A stretch of DNA of 64,000 bases from Agrobacterium vitis (lineage in GTDB: Bacteria > Pseudomonadota > Alphaproteobacteria > Rhizobiales > Rhizobiaceae). A program made the position numbers and the translations under genes. Where the stretch lies: contig NZ_JACXXJ020000003.1 of the NCBI RefSeq assembly GCF_014926405.1, forward strand, positions 186,001-250,000. Reading direction: 5' to 3'. The number at the start of each line of letters is the position of its first letter. The stretch's first letter is position 1. Under the pieces are notes generated by a model. It did no database searches. It was not told the origin of the DNA and was given only the letters and a program-made list of their open reading frames with translations. This document shows positions 43,925 to 52,558 of this stretch, piece after piece.

Positions 43925-45175
43925 CTATGTTGGCATTGTGCGCTGACGCTGCGCCAAATGTGCAATTGCCAGGAAGGCGAGGACCGCAACGCCGCCAATG
44001 GCGGTGTTGATTGCAAGAGCCAGGTCCGTACCCATGTTTTCCATCATCCATGCGAAAGCGAAAGGGGCCGTCGAAGACACGACCAACCGAACGGCGGTGA
44101 CGTGCCCCTGGCGCCTGCCATAGCCGGCGCTGCCGAACAATGCCAGCGGCAGGGTTCCCTGGACGATGCTGCCAAGGCCGGAGCCCAAGCCGAACAGGAC
44201 CGCAAAAATCAATGCGCCTGAAAAGGATGGCGCCGTCAACAAAAGCACCGCAACTGCCCCCGGCATCAGCAGTGCCGAAACCAACGCCAATGTCAGTTGA
44301 GACAGATCGCGGCCAAACATCATATTGGTAAAGCGACTGAGGACTTGCGACGGACCAAACAGGGTTCCGACCAAGATAGCGGCGGAGCCAAGGCCGAGCG
44401 CCGTCAACAGCGGCACCATGTGCACGAGCAAAGCCGCATTCACGAAGCTTTCAAGCGCAAAACCTGTCACCATCAGGAGAAAGGCGATAGGTCGCAACCT
44501 GTCGGGCAGCCCTCCTTCCATGATATGATGTGACGTGGCGCTGGGAGCGACAACTGGTGCATGACGCCCACCCACCCGGCGTGCCAGCCACAGATGAAGC
44601 GGCAAGCAGATAGCAAGATGCAGAAGCGCGTAAACCAGATAGACTTGCCGCCAGCTGAGATTGGCATGAAGGGCCGAGGTCAGTGGCCAGAAAATCGTTG
44701 AAGCAAAACCGGCGATCAAAGTCAGATAAGCGATATTGCGTTGCGCACTCTGAGGCCGAAACTGGACAAGAAAGGCAAAAGCCGCCGTATATTGTACCAG
44801 GGTCGATGCCATCTCAATGACGATCAGCGCCATTACAAATGTAATCTTGCCCGGCGCAAACGCGCAGGCGGCCAGGGACAGCGCAGCGATCATCGATCCC
44901 ACCGTCAGGACCCGACCTGCACCATGGTCATCAATGATGCGTCCTACCCAAGGTGCTACCAGTCCGCCTGCCAGCAGAGCAGCGGAAAGAGTTGCAAAAA
45001 TCCATTCGTTCGACCAGCCAAGATCCGCAGCCATGGCAGGGGCGAGAATACTGAAACTATAATAGAGCGTGCCGTAACCGATGATTTGCGTCAGCCCCAA
45101 GGCGAAGATCACAAATATCTCGCTCCGGTTGTTCGACAGCGATAAGCGGCCACGACTGCTCCTATTCAGGCTCAT
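43925..45175 (-). CDS. MFS transporter of the arsenic operon
   Basis: 416 residues with about 12 helices; [20 protein letters not shown] starts helix 1 and the loop 2-3 motif is [14 protein letters not shown]. It overlaps arsH by 4 bp and is the last gene of the arsenic operon. MFS proteins in such operons export organoarsenicals or arsenic conjugates. ArsJ is the named example, but it travels with a GAPDH-type gene that is absent here. The substrate is therefore open. Confidence 0.85.
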   Translation of the reverse strand: MSLNRSSRGRLSLSNNRSEIFVIFALGLTQIIGYGTLYYSFSILAPAMAADLGWSNEWIFATLSAALLAGGLVAPWVGRIIDDHGAGRVLTVGSMIAALSLAACAFAPGKITFVMALIVIEMASTLVQYTAAFAFLVQFRPQSAQRNIAYLTLIAGFASTIFWPLTSALHANLSWRQVYLVYALLHLAICLPLHLWLARRVGGRHAPVVAPSATSHHIMEGGLPDRLRPIAFLLMVTGFALESFVNAALLVHMVPLLTALGLGSAAILVGTLFGPSQVLSRFTNMMFGRDLSQLTLALVSALLMPGAVAVLLLTAPSFSGALIFAVLFGLGSGLGSIVQGTLPLALFGSAGYGRRQGHVTAVRLVVSSTAPFAFAWMMENMGTDLALAINTAIGGVAVLAFLAIAHLAQRQRTMPT

Positions 45176-45879
45176 AATGGTGTGTTGCCCGTGAGTGTCT
45201 CGAGCTTTTCAGCGGCTTCCTTCCGCTCGCTATAGCGGTCGGTCAGATAGCCGGATGCATCCCGTGTCAGGAGCGTAAACTTCACCAGTTCCTCGCAGAC
45301 ATCGACGACGCGGTCGTAATAGGAGGAGGGTTTCATGCGTCCCTCGGCGTCGAATTCCTGGAATGCCTTGGCAACGGAGGATTGGTTGGGAATGGTGATC
45401 ATCCGCATCCAGCGGCCAAGAATGCGCATCTGGTTGACCGCATTAAACGACTGCGATCCGCCCGAAACCTGCATGACGGCCAGCGTCTTGCCCTGGGTCG
45501 GACGGACCGCACCGATGGAAAGCGGAATCCAGTCGACCTGGCTTTTCAGAATACCGGTCATCGCGCCATGGCGTTCCGGGCTGACCCAGACCTGGCCTTC
45601 CGACCATGCCGATAGCTCGCGCAATTCCTGGACCTTCGGATGATTGACCGGCTCCGCGTCGGGCAGTGGCAAACCCGCAGGATCGAATATCCTCACCTCG
45701 CACCCGAAATGCTCCAGCAGCCGACCCGCTTCCTGCGCCAATAACCGGCTATAAGACACCGCCCGCAAAGAACCATAGAGGATCAGGATGCGAGGCTTGT
45801 GCGTGGAGACAGGCGGCCTCAAGGCCGCCATGTCTGGATGGTTCAAATGCTGTTCGACAGCTGCTGGCAAATCAGACAA
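45172..45879 (-). CDS. arsH: Arsenical resistance flavoprotein ArsH
   Basis: NADPH-dependent FMN reductase fold, about 235 residues, with the flavodoxin-like motif [20 protein letters not shown] and [20 protein letters not shown], typical of ArsH. ArsH oxidises trivalent organoarsenicals and reduces quinones or chromate. The frame is open upstream, but no ATG fits. TTG 45879, with GAGGG before it and an 8-nt overlap with arsC, gives the expected length. ATG 45834 would be the short alternative. Confidence 0.9.
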   Translation of the reverse strand: MSDLPAAVEQHLNHPDMAALRPPVSTHKPRILILYGSLRAVSYSRLLAQEAGRLLEHFGCEVRIFDPAGLPLPDAEPVNHPKVQELRELSAWSEGQVWVSPERHGAMTGILKSQVDWIPLSIGAVRPTQGKTLAVMQVSGGSQSFNAVNQMRILGRWMRMITIPNQSSVAKAFQEFDAEGRMKPSSYYDRVVDVCEELVKFTLLTRDASGYLTDRYSERKEAAEKLETLTGNTPL

Positions 45880-46294
45880 GGCGTTTACCCTCGCTGTCCA
45901 GCACCTTTTCACCGTCTTCCTTGGTGAACGCGCCCTGATGGGTATTGGGCAGGATATCAAGGACCCGTTCGGAAGGCCGGGCCAGGCGCGTCCCAAGCGG
46001 GGTGATCACGAACGGACGATTGATCAGGATCGGGTGTTCCAGCATGGCGTCCAGCAATTGCTCGTCGGTGAGATCAGGATTATCCAGCCCGAGCTGGGCA
46101 TAGGGCGTACCCTTTTCCCGGATCGCTTCACGCACCGAAAGACCGGCATCGGCAATCATCCTGGCCAGTTCGCCTCGCGTTGGTGGGTTGCTCAGATATT
46201 CGATAACCAGCGGTTCGATGCCTGCATTGCGGATCATTGCCAGCGTGTTTCGGGACGTGCCGCAGTCGGGGTTGTGATAGATAGTGGCGTTCAT
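45872..46294 (-). CDS. arsC: Arsenate reductase, glutaredoxin-coupled ArsC
   Basis: 140 residues with the catalytic C11 in [17 protein letters not shown] and the arsenate-binding Arg loop ([17 protein letters not shown]). It reduces As(V) to As(III) using glutathione and glutaredoxin. ATGA-type overlap (4 bp) with the ACR3 gene upstream; arsH overlaps its 3' end. The same operon also encodes a thioredoxin-type arsenate reductase, so two unrelated reductases are present. Confidence 0.95.
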   Translation of the reverse strand: MNATIYHNPDCGTSRNTLAMIRNAGIEPLVIEYLSNPPTRGELARMIADAGLSVREAIREKGTPYAQLGLDNPDLTDEQLLDAMLEHPILINRPFVITPLGTRLARPSERVLDILPNTHQGAFTKEDGEKVLDSEGKRLV

Positions 46295-47385
46295 GACCGG
46301 ACCTTCTCCTGGGTATTTGTTTCATGACTATTGGCTTGGGAAAGACCGGCCGCCTGCACCGCCGTGCCGCGCTCGTACCAGCCCTTGCTGCGATTGACGA
46401 TCCAGACGACCGACAGCATGACCGGCACTTCAATGAGAACGCCGACGACCGTGGCAAGGGCGGCACCGGAATTGAAGCCGAACAGGCTGATGGCAGCGGC
46501 AACCGCCAGTTCAAAGAAATTCGACGCGCCGATCAGGGCTGAAGGACCGGCAATGCAATGTTGCTCGCCCGTCACACGGTTGAGCAGGTAGGCCAGGCCC
46601 GAATTGAAATAGACCTGAATGAGGATCGGCACCGCCAACAGAGCGATAATGGTCGGCTGGGCAATGATCTGCTCGCCCTGGAACCCGAACAGCAATACCA
46701 GCGTGACCAGCAATGCCACAAGCGACATCGGTTGCAGCACCTTCAGCAAACGGTTGAGCGAGGCAGAAGAGCCGGACGAGGTCAGACTGCGCCGGAGGAT
46801 TTGCGCCGCGATCACCGGAAGGATGATGTAGAGCACCACCGAAAACACCAGTGTATCCCAAGGCACGGTGATGGCCGACAGGCCAAGCAGCAGGCCGACG
46901 ATGGGCGCAAAGGCCACGACCATGATCGCATCGTTCAATGCGACCTGCGAAAGAGTGAAATGCGGCTCGCCCTTCGTCAGGTTCGACCAGACGAACACCA
47001 TCGCCGTGCAGGGCGCGGCGGCCAGGATGATCAATCCGGCAATATAGGAGTCGATCTGTACAGCCGGTAGCAGGGGCCGGAACAGGGTGCCGATGAACAG
47101 CCAGCCAAGCAGCGCCATGGAGAAGGGCTTGACCGCCCAATTGATGAACAGCGTGACGCCGATGCCGCGCCAATGGCGGCCAACCTGCCCAAGCGCTGCG
47201 AAATCGATCTTGATCAACATCGGGATGATCATCAGCCAGATCAGCACTGCGACCGGGATATTGACCTTGGCGATTTCGGCGGCCCCGATAACCTGAAACA
47301 CGCCGGGCATGGCATGTCCGAGGACGATACCAATGATAATACACAGGAAAACCCAAACCGTCAGATAACGTTCGAATGTGGACAT
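46291..47385 (-). CDS. arsB: Arsenite efflux transporter, ACR3 family
   Basis: Ten-helix permease of 364 residues. Family hallmarks are LAAAPCTAMVFVWS (with the essential conserved Cys) and VALNDAIMVVAFAPIVG. It exports As(OH)3 across the inner membrane using the proton gradient. ATG 47385, with GGAG eight bases upstream, is preferred to a start 33 nt earlier that would overlap the preceding gene. It belongs to the ACR3 type, not the ArsB (12-helix) type, although arsB is a common label. Confidence 0.94.
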   Translation of the reverse strand: MSTFERYLTVWVFLCIIIGIVLGHAMPGVFQVIGAAEIAKVNIPVAVLIWLMIIPMLIKIDFAALGQVGRHWRGIGVTLFINWAVKPFSMALLGWLFIGTLFRPLLPAVQIDSYIAGLIILAAAPCTAMVFVWSNLTKGEPHFTLSQVALNDAIMVVAFAPIVGLLLGLSAITVPWDTLVFSVVLYIILPVIAAQILRRSLTSSGSSASLNRLLKVLQPMSLVALLVTLVLLFGFQGEQIIAQPTIIALLAVPILIQVYFNSGLAYLLNRVTGEQHCIAGPSALIGASNFFELAVAAAISLFGFNSGAALATVVGVLIEVPVMLSVVWIVNRSKGWYERGTAVQAAGLSQANSHETNTQEKVRS

Positions 47386-47398
47386 GATGTTTCTCCGG

Positions 47399-47935
47399 CT
47401 ATGTCTTGGTAGCAACAACCGGGCCAGGCGTAGCGCCCTCGACGGTACCGATCTGGCGCAACTGGGTTTGCAGCGCCAATTTTTCGATTGAGGCGATTGG
47501 CAGGTTGATAAATAACGTGATCCGGTTTTTCAAATAGCGCGCCGCCAGCGAAAAGGCGCGACCGATTTCCACGTCGGAGCCGGTGGCAGCGGCTGGATCT
47601 TCGACACCCCAATGAGCGGTCATTGGATGCCCCGGCCAGACCGGACAGGATTCGCCAGCGGCTGCATCGCAAACGGTGAAGATGAAGTCCATTTGCGGCG
47701 CATCCGCCTCAGCAAACACGCCCCAGCTTTTCGAGCTAAACCCCGTGGCGGGATAGCCAAGCGCCTCCAGTGTCTTCAACGCCCATGGGTGAACCTCCCC
47801 TTTTGGATAACTACCGGCAGAAAAAGCGCGAAAGCGCCCGCCACCTTCGGCATTGAGTATGGATTCAGCAAGGATCGAGCGGGCAGAGTTGCCAGTGCAA
47901 AGAAAAAGCACATTATAAACTTGGTCGGTCGGCAT
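47399..47935 (-). CDS. arsC: Arsenate reductase, LMW-phosphatase (thioredoxin) type
   Basis: 178 residues. The P-loop C13-x5-R19 (LFLCTGNSARS) and the Asp-Pro acid (EDPAA) mark the low-molecular-weight phosphatase fold. A cysteine pair in TVCDAAAGESCPVWPG corresponds to the redox shuttle of thioredoxin-coupled ArsC, though spaced one residue wider than in the staphylococcal enzyme. It sits directly after arsR (9 bp). It may reduce arsenate or supply a backup to the glutaredoxin-type enzyme two genes downstream. Confidence 0.9.
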   Translation of the reverse strand: MPTDQVYNVLFLCTGNSARSILAESILNAEGGGRFRAFSAGSYPKGEVHPWALKTLEALGYPATGFSSKSWGVFAEADAPQMDFIFTVCDAAAGESCPVWPGHPMTAHWGVEDPAAATGSDVEIGRAFSLAARYLKNRITLFINLPIASIEKLALQTQLRQIGTVEGATPGPVVATKT

Positions 47936-47944
47936 GGCAGGTCC

Positions 47945-48286
47945 TTAATCGTTGACAGTACAGCAGGCGGCAAGTTCAATCGAGGGCGCACAAATTTCAG
48001 GATGTCCTGAGCAGCAATCCTCCATCAGAAACAGGACAAGTCCGCCAAGGGCGGCATAATTGGCGGTATAAATAATCGACCGTGATTGCCGTTGCGCGGC
48101 AATCAATCCGGAATGCTCAAGCTCCTTGAGATGGAAGGAGATATTGGAGGGCGACACGTCGATCTTTTCCGCAAGCGCACCGGCAGCCATGCCATCTGGC
48201 CCAGCCACAACAAGCATACGGACGATCAGCAGTCGGGTTTCCTGGGAAAGAGCGGCGAAGGCGGAGAGAGCCTGTTTTTGATCCAT
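47945..48286 (-). CDS. arsR: Arsenic-responsive repressor ArsR
   Basis: 113 residues, ArsR/SmtB winged helix (VSPSNISFHLKELEHSG). As(III)-binding cysteines are clustered at the C-terminus (C91, C92, C99, C108, C109) instead of in the helix-3 CxC motif of E. coli ArsR, a different sensor-site arrangement. AAGGA precedes the ATG. It represses the operon it heads, through the operator immediately upstream. Confidence 0.94.
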   Translation of the reverse strand: MDQKQALSAFAALSQETRLLIVRMLVVAGPDGMAAGALAEKIDVSPSNISFHLKELEHSGLIAAQRQSRSIIYTANYAALGGLVLFLMEDCCSGHPEICAPSIELAACCTVND

Positions 48287-48298
48287 ATTTCAATATTC

Positions 48299-48343
48299 CT
48301 TGAATAGTTGAATTTATTTATTCAAGATTCCCAATAAATGCAA
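48299..48343 (-). promoter_or_regulatory. ars promoter and ArsR operator
   Basis: On the minus strand a -35 TTGCAT (complement of 48338-48343) and a -10 TAAATA (complement of 48315-48320) are separated by exactly 17 bp. A perfect inverted repeat CTTGAATA (48299-48306) / TATTCAAG (48319-48326) with a 12-bp spacer overlaps the -10 element, an ideal position for ArsR repression. The arsR start lies 13 bp beyond. Confidence 0.7.
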
Positions 48344-48576
48344 GGGAGAAAAACCAAGAGCTGCACGGCTGCATTGTAAGGCTCTGAAGCGGCAAGACCC
48401 GTCTCATCCAAAGGTCTTTTTGAGCAAATTATTCCAACTGGCCTCCACCGGACAGCGCATATGACCTTTGATTTATTATCCACTATTTCTATCGTTTATA
48501 AATATTGCGCAATGCAGCCAGCGAGATCGCATGCAATGTTGCAGGTCACTTTTGAAACCCAATGGAGGAGACGGAT
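48344..48576. promoter_or_regulatory. Upstream region of sfnG
   Basis: These 233 bp contain no gene and presumably hold the sulfur-starvation promoter of sfnG. No convincing -24/-12 sigma-54 pair (GG-N10-GC) was found, although SfnR-type activators use sigma-54 in pseudomonads. A self-complementary TTGCGCAA and several TGCA repeats lie about 60 bp before the gene. Confidence 0.3.
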
Positions 48577-49686
48577 ATGCCCCACCAGAAAAGAGAGCCG
48601 CTGAAATTCGCCTATTGGGTTCCCAATGTCTCCGGCGGATTGGTCATCAGTTCCATCGAACAACGGACCCATTGGGGGATAGAGTATAACCGCAAACTGG
48701 CACAGATTGCCGAGCAGAGCGGCTTCGATTACGCCCTCAGCCAGATCCGCTTCACCGCCGGTTATGGCGCCGACAACCAGCACGAATCCGTGTCTTTCAG
48801 CCACGCCCTACTGGCGGCGACGGAAAAGCTGCGGGTCATCGCCGCCGTGCTCCCCGGCCCCTGGCACCCGGCCCTGCTTGCCAAACAGATCGCCACAATC
48901 AGCCACCTCACCAACGGGCGCGTCGATGTGAACATCGTCTCCGGCTGGTTCCGGGGTGAATTTACGTCGATTGGCGAACCGTGGCTGGACCATGACGAAC
49001 GTTACCGCCGCTCAGAAGAATTCATCCGGGCCATTCGCGGCATCTGGACCGAGGACAGCTATAATCTGCGAGGCGATTTCTATCGCTTCAACGATTACTC
49101 CATGAAACCGAAGCCAGAAGGTGGGGTTCCACAGGTCTTCCAGGGTGGCTCCTCTCGCGCTGCACGCGACATGGCGGCCCGCGTGTCGGATTGGTATTTC
49201 ACCAATGGCAACACGCCGGAAGGTCTGCAAGCCCAGGTCGATGACATCCGCGCCAAGGAAAAGCTGTTCGGCAAGACCTGGCGCACCAGGATTGGCATGA
49301 ATGCCTTCGGCATTGTCCGCGACACCGAGCAGGAAGCTCAGGACACCCTGAAGGAAATCATCGACAAGGCCATTCCAGATGCCGTCAATGGCTTCAAGCA
49401 TGAAGTTCAGAATGCCGGCAATGCCTCGCCGGAGCGCGAAGGCAATTGGGCAAAATCCACCTTCCAGGATCTGGTCCAATATAACGATGGCTTCAAATCC
49501 AACCTGATCGGCACGCCGCAACAGGTCGCCGAGCGGATCATCGAGCATAAACGCGCCGGTGCGGACCTGATCCTAATGGGCTTCCTGCATTTCCAGGAAG
49601 AGGTGGAGTTTTTTGGCAAAAAGGTCATTCCGTTGGTGCGCGAACTGGAAGCGCGGGAAGACGGCGCACTGCAAGCTGCCGAATAA
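48577..49686 (+). CDS. sfnG: Dimethylsulfone monooxygenase SfnG
   Basis: LLM-class FMNH2-dependent monooxygenase of 369 residues, close in layout to SsuD/SfnG (FAYWVPNVSGGLVISSIEQR, then NGRVDVNIVSGWFRGEF and QGGSSRAARDMAARVSDWYF). It converts dimethylsulfone to methanesulfinate and formaldehyde when sulfate is scarce. ATG 48577 is chosen over one five codons earlier, because GGAGGAG precedes it. No FMN reductase is adjacent, so FMNH2 must come from elsewhere. Confidence 0.9.
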   Translation: MPHQKREPLKFAYWVPNVSGGLVISSIEQRTHWGIEYNRKLAQIAEQSGFDYALSQIRFTAGYGADNQHESVSFSHALLAATEKLRVIAAVLPGPWHPALLAKQIATISHLTNGRVDVNIVSGWFRGEFTSIGEPWLDHDERYRRSEEFIRAIRGIWTEDSYNLRGDFYRFNDYSMKPKPEGGVPQVFQGGSSRAARDMAARVSDWYFTNGNTPEGLQAQVDDIRAKEKLFGKTWRTRIGMNAFGIVRDTEQEAQDTLKEIIDKAIPDAVNGFKHEVQNAGNASPEREGNWAKSTFQDLVQYNDGFKSNLIGTPQQVAERIIEHKRAGADLILMGFLHFQEEVEFFGKKVIPLVRELEAREDGALQAAE

Positions 49687-49729
49687 CCGATTGTAATACG
49701 CAGTTGCCCGCTAACCCAGGGAGATTTAC

Positions 49730-50968
49730 ATGAATATCATTGCCAAGCCGGAAACATCAGGAATACCCGCCATCCCGCGTCCCATTGAGCCCGCGCATGT
49801 GATCACAAGCGATGCGGAAGCCATCGAGATCGCCCATCGCCTCGCAGCAGATTTCGCCAAGGATGCAGCTCTCCGGGATCGCGACAGAATTTGGCCGGTT
49901 GCGGAACTCGACGCTTTTTCCCAAAGCGGCCTCTGGTCGATCAATGTCCCAAAGGAATTCGGTGGCCCCGAGCTTTCTTATGCCACGCTGGCGAAGGTCA
50001 TCGAAATCATTTCGCAGGCCGATTCCTCCATCGGACAGGTGGCGCAGAACCATCTGGGCGTCGTGGCGGCAATTCGCACCGTGTCCGACAAAGCCCAACA
50101 GCAATTGATCTTCGGGGAAGTGCTGAAAGGCTTGCGGCTGGGCAATGCCTTTTCGGAATTCGGTTCGAAACGGGCCGCCGATTTCGAAACGAAATTTACC
50201 GATCACGGCGATCATGTCATCGTTAACGGCAAGAAATTCTATTCTTCCGGCGCGTTACTCGCCCACAAAGTGCCAATCGTCGCCCTGGATGAGGAAGGCC
50301 GCGCCTGGTATGCCATCGCCGACCGCGATGCCCCCGGCCTGACGGTCATTGATGACTGGTCCAGTTTCGGCCAGCGCACCACACTATCAGGCACGGTCAT
50401 TCTGGAGAATGTCAAGGTGGACAAGGCCTGGCTGGTTCCGGGCTACAAGGGCTATGAAGTGCCGACTGCCGACGGCGCAATTTTCCAGATCATTCAGGTT
50501 GCCGTCGATACCGGCATCGCCCAGGCGGCGATTGTCGAAACCATCGATTTCGTCCGCACCAAATCCCGGCCCTGGGTGGATTCCGGCCTGGAGCGCGCCA
50601 GCGACGACCCCTACACGATCCAGGCTGTTGGCAGCCTGTCGCTACGCCTGCATGCCGCCCAGGCATTGCTTGAAAAAGCCGGTAGAGCCATTGATGTGGC
50701 TGTTTCCGACCCCAATGCCGACACCGTCGCCCAAGCGCAAATCATCACCGCCGAAGCGAAAATTCTATCGACCGAGATTGCCATTGAGGCGACCAATAAA
50801 TTGTTCGAACTCGCAGGCACGAGATCGACCCTGGCCGAGCACAATCTGGACCGTCATTGGCGCAATGCCCGAACCCATACGCTGCATGACCCGGTGCGCT
50901 GGAAATATTCCATTCTCGGCAAATATTACCTGAATGGCGAGAACCCACCGCTCCATGCCTGGAGTTGA
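49730..50968 (+). CDS. sfnB: SfnB-family sulfur acquisition oxidoreductase
   Basis: 412 residues of acyl-CoA-dehydrogenase fold (N-terminal helices, beta middle domain with GNAFSEFGSKRAADFETKF, C-terminal helices with TRSTLAEHNLDRHWRNART). The latter ending is typical of the DszC/SfnB group, which uses reduced flavin and O2. It is probably an FMNH2-dependent monooxygenase for an organosulfur compound. It follows sfnG by 43 bp with its own GGGAG site. The exact substrate is not established for the family. Confidence 0.88.
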   Translation: MNIIAKPETSGIPAIPRPIEPAHVITSDAEAIEIAHRLAADFAKDAALRDRDRIWPVAELDAFSQSGLWSINVPKEFGGPELSYATLAKVIEIISQADSSIGQVAQNHLGVVAAIRTVSDKAQQQLIFGEVLKGLRLGNAFSEFGSKRAADFETKFTDHGDHVIVNGKKFYSSGALLAHKVPIVALDEEGRAWYAIADRDAPGLTVIDDWSSFGQRTTLSGTVILENVKVDKAWLVPGYKGYEVPTADGAIFQIIQVAVDTGIAQAAIVETIDFVRTKSRPWVDSGLERASDDPYTIQAVGSLSLRLHAAQALLEKAGRAIDVAVSDPNADTVAQAQIITAEAKILSTEIAIEATNKLFELAGTRSTLAEHNLDRHWRNARTHTLHDPVRWKYSILGKYYLNGENPPLHAWS

Positions 50969-51055
50969 AAAAAGCATCGGCCGTTTCCGGTTTTCTGCAC
51001 AATGCAGTAGTTTGGCAGTCGTTTGCTGTTGATGAAATCTCGTGGAGAAACTTCC

Positions 51056-52510
51056 ATGCCTGCCGCCAACCTGTCTCAGGCCAAAAAACCGCCAACAATC
51101 GCCATCATTGGAGGCGGCTTTACAGGTGCGGCCGTCGCCTGGAATCTAGCCCGCAAGACACAGCCCGGCCATGTGCGCATCGTCATATACGAACCGCGGG
51201 CAAGACTTGGCGGCGGCCTTGCCTATGACACGGCTGACCCGGCTCATCGCATCAATGTCCCCGCAGACCGGATGAGCCTCGATCCGGACGAACCTCTCGA
51301 CTTCCTCGATTGGGTCGGCAAGCACCGTCTGGGTGAGGAAGACAGGCAAGCGGCTTTGGACGATGGCAGGATATTTCCGCGCCGCCGCGATTTCGGTGCT
51401 TATATCGCCTCGAAGCTGGTACCTTATCTGGCCAATGGCCGGATAGAGCATGTCAAATCCGATGTCGTTTCGCTGGACCCGTCCACCCGAGGCTGGCGCT
51501 TGACACAAGCGGATGGAACAACACTGGAGGCAGATGATGTGGTGATTGCCACCAGTCATCCCTCCCCCAGCCCACCAAAGGCGCTTGCCGCCATTCTGGA
51601 AGGACACCCACGCTTCATTCCCGATGCGACCGTACCGGATGCGCTCAACGCCATTCGCCCGGAAGACAATGTATTGATTGTCGGTAATGGCCTGACGGGT
51701 GCCGATATCGCTGCGTCCTTGCTGGCGCGAAACCATCAAGGGCCGATCACCAGCATTTCAAGGCGCGGCCTGCGTTCCAGAGGCCATGCCGGAACGATGC
51801 AGGAGCCATACGGAGACTTCATCGACCCGCCCAGCCGGTCGATCCGGCAGCTGACCCGCCGCATCCGTGAACAGATCAACCATGCCGCAGCGGAAGGCAT
51901 CAGTTGGCACGCTGTGCTGGACGCGGTCCGCGCCCAGGCGCAGGAGATCTGGGGCGCACTACCGCTCAATGAGAGGCGGCGCCTGGTGCGCCACCTGCGC
52001 CCCTTTTGGGATGTGCATCGGTTCCGCATCGCCCCGCAAGTGGAAGGGGCCATCAACCAGGCGATCGCCCGGGGCCAGATGGAGGTACTGGCAGCGTCGG
52101 TACAAATCGCCTCCTATGATGGCTCGAAAATTCGTGTCTCCCTGCGTCTGGCGCGTAGCACGGAAACGGTGTCGCGCGTTGTCGATGCCGTGGTCATTGC
52201 TACCGGTCCGGCGCATGGTGCCATCATCGACAACCAGCCCTACCTCCGCAACCTTGCGGCTCAGGGCTTGATCGGCTTTGACCCCACCGGTCTTGGGCTG
52301 CATTGCGACCGGCAATCGCGGCTTCTCGACCAGCATGGAGCAGTAACGCCGGGACTACTGGTCGCCGGACCGCTTGCCCGTGGTACCTTTGGGGAATTAA
52401 TGGGTCTTCCCCAGGTCACGCTCCATGCCCGCGACATCGCCGATCATCTGTATGCGCGGCTTGAGGAAGCGCGTCACGATGCGACAGCAACCGCCGAAGA
52501 CGCAGCATAA
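51056..52510 (+). CDS. FAD/NAD(P)-binding protein (NAD_binding_9 type) in the sfn cluster
   Basis: 484 residues starting with a dinucleotide motif (IAIIGGGFTGAAVAWNLARK) and containing LGGGLAYDTADPAHRINVPA, a signature of the NAD_binding_9 flavoproteins related to amine or lysine N-hydroxylases, plus a second nucleotide site (LIVGNGLTGADIAASLLARN). ATG 51056 with GGAG is preferred over an earlier in-frame start. It follows sfnB by 87 bp in the same direction. It may oxidise a sulfur compound or supply reduced flavin, but neither role is demonstrated. Confidence 0.82.
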   Translation: MPAANLSQAKKPPTIAIIGGGFTGAAVAWNLARKTQPGHVRIVIYEPRARLGGGLAYDTADPAHRINVPADRMSLDPDEPLDFLDWVGKHRLGEEDRQAALDDGRIFPRRRDFGAYIASKLVPYLANGRIEHVKSDVVSLDPSTRGWRLTQADGTTLEADDVVIATSHPSPSPPKALAAILEGHPRFIPDATVPDALNAIRPEDNVLIVGNGLTGADIAASLLARNHQGPITSISRRGLRSRGHAGTMQEPYGDFIDPPSRSIRQLTRRIREQINHAAAEGISWHAVLDAVRAQAQEIWGALPLNERRRLVRHLRPFWDVHRFRIAPQVEGAINQAIARGQMEVLAASVQIASYDGSKIRVSLRLARSTETVSRVVDAVVIATGPAHGAIIDNQPYLRNLAAQGLIGFDPTGLGLHCDRQSRLLDQHGAVTPGLLVAGPLARGTFGELMGLPQVTLHARDIADHLYARLEEARHDATATAEDAA

Positions 52511-52514
52511 GCTG

Positions 52515-52549
52515 GAAAACCCGGCTGCCTTCCGTGGACGGCAGCCGGG
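52515..52549. terminator. Terminator between the sfn cluster and secDF
   Basis: CCCGGCTGCC (52520-52529) and GGCAGCCGGG (52540-52549) form a perfect 10-bp stem with a 10-nt loop. On the minus strand it is followed by GTTTTCC after secDF. It lies between two convergent genes, 9 bp past each stop, and can serve both directions. Confidence 0.75.
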
Positions 52550-52558
52550 ATCTGTCGA

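Noticed and set aside
48400..48576. Sigma-54 promoter upstream of sfnG
   Set aside because: Searched for GG-N10-GC in the expected place; no pair with acceptable TGGCAC/TTGCA similarity was found.
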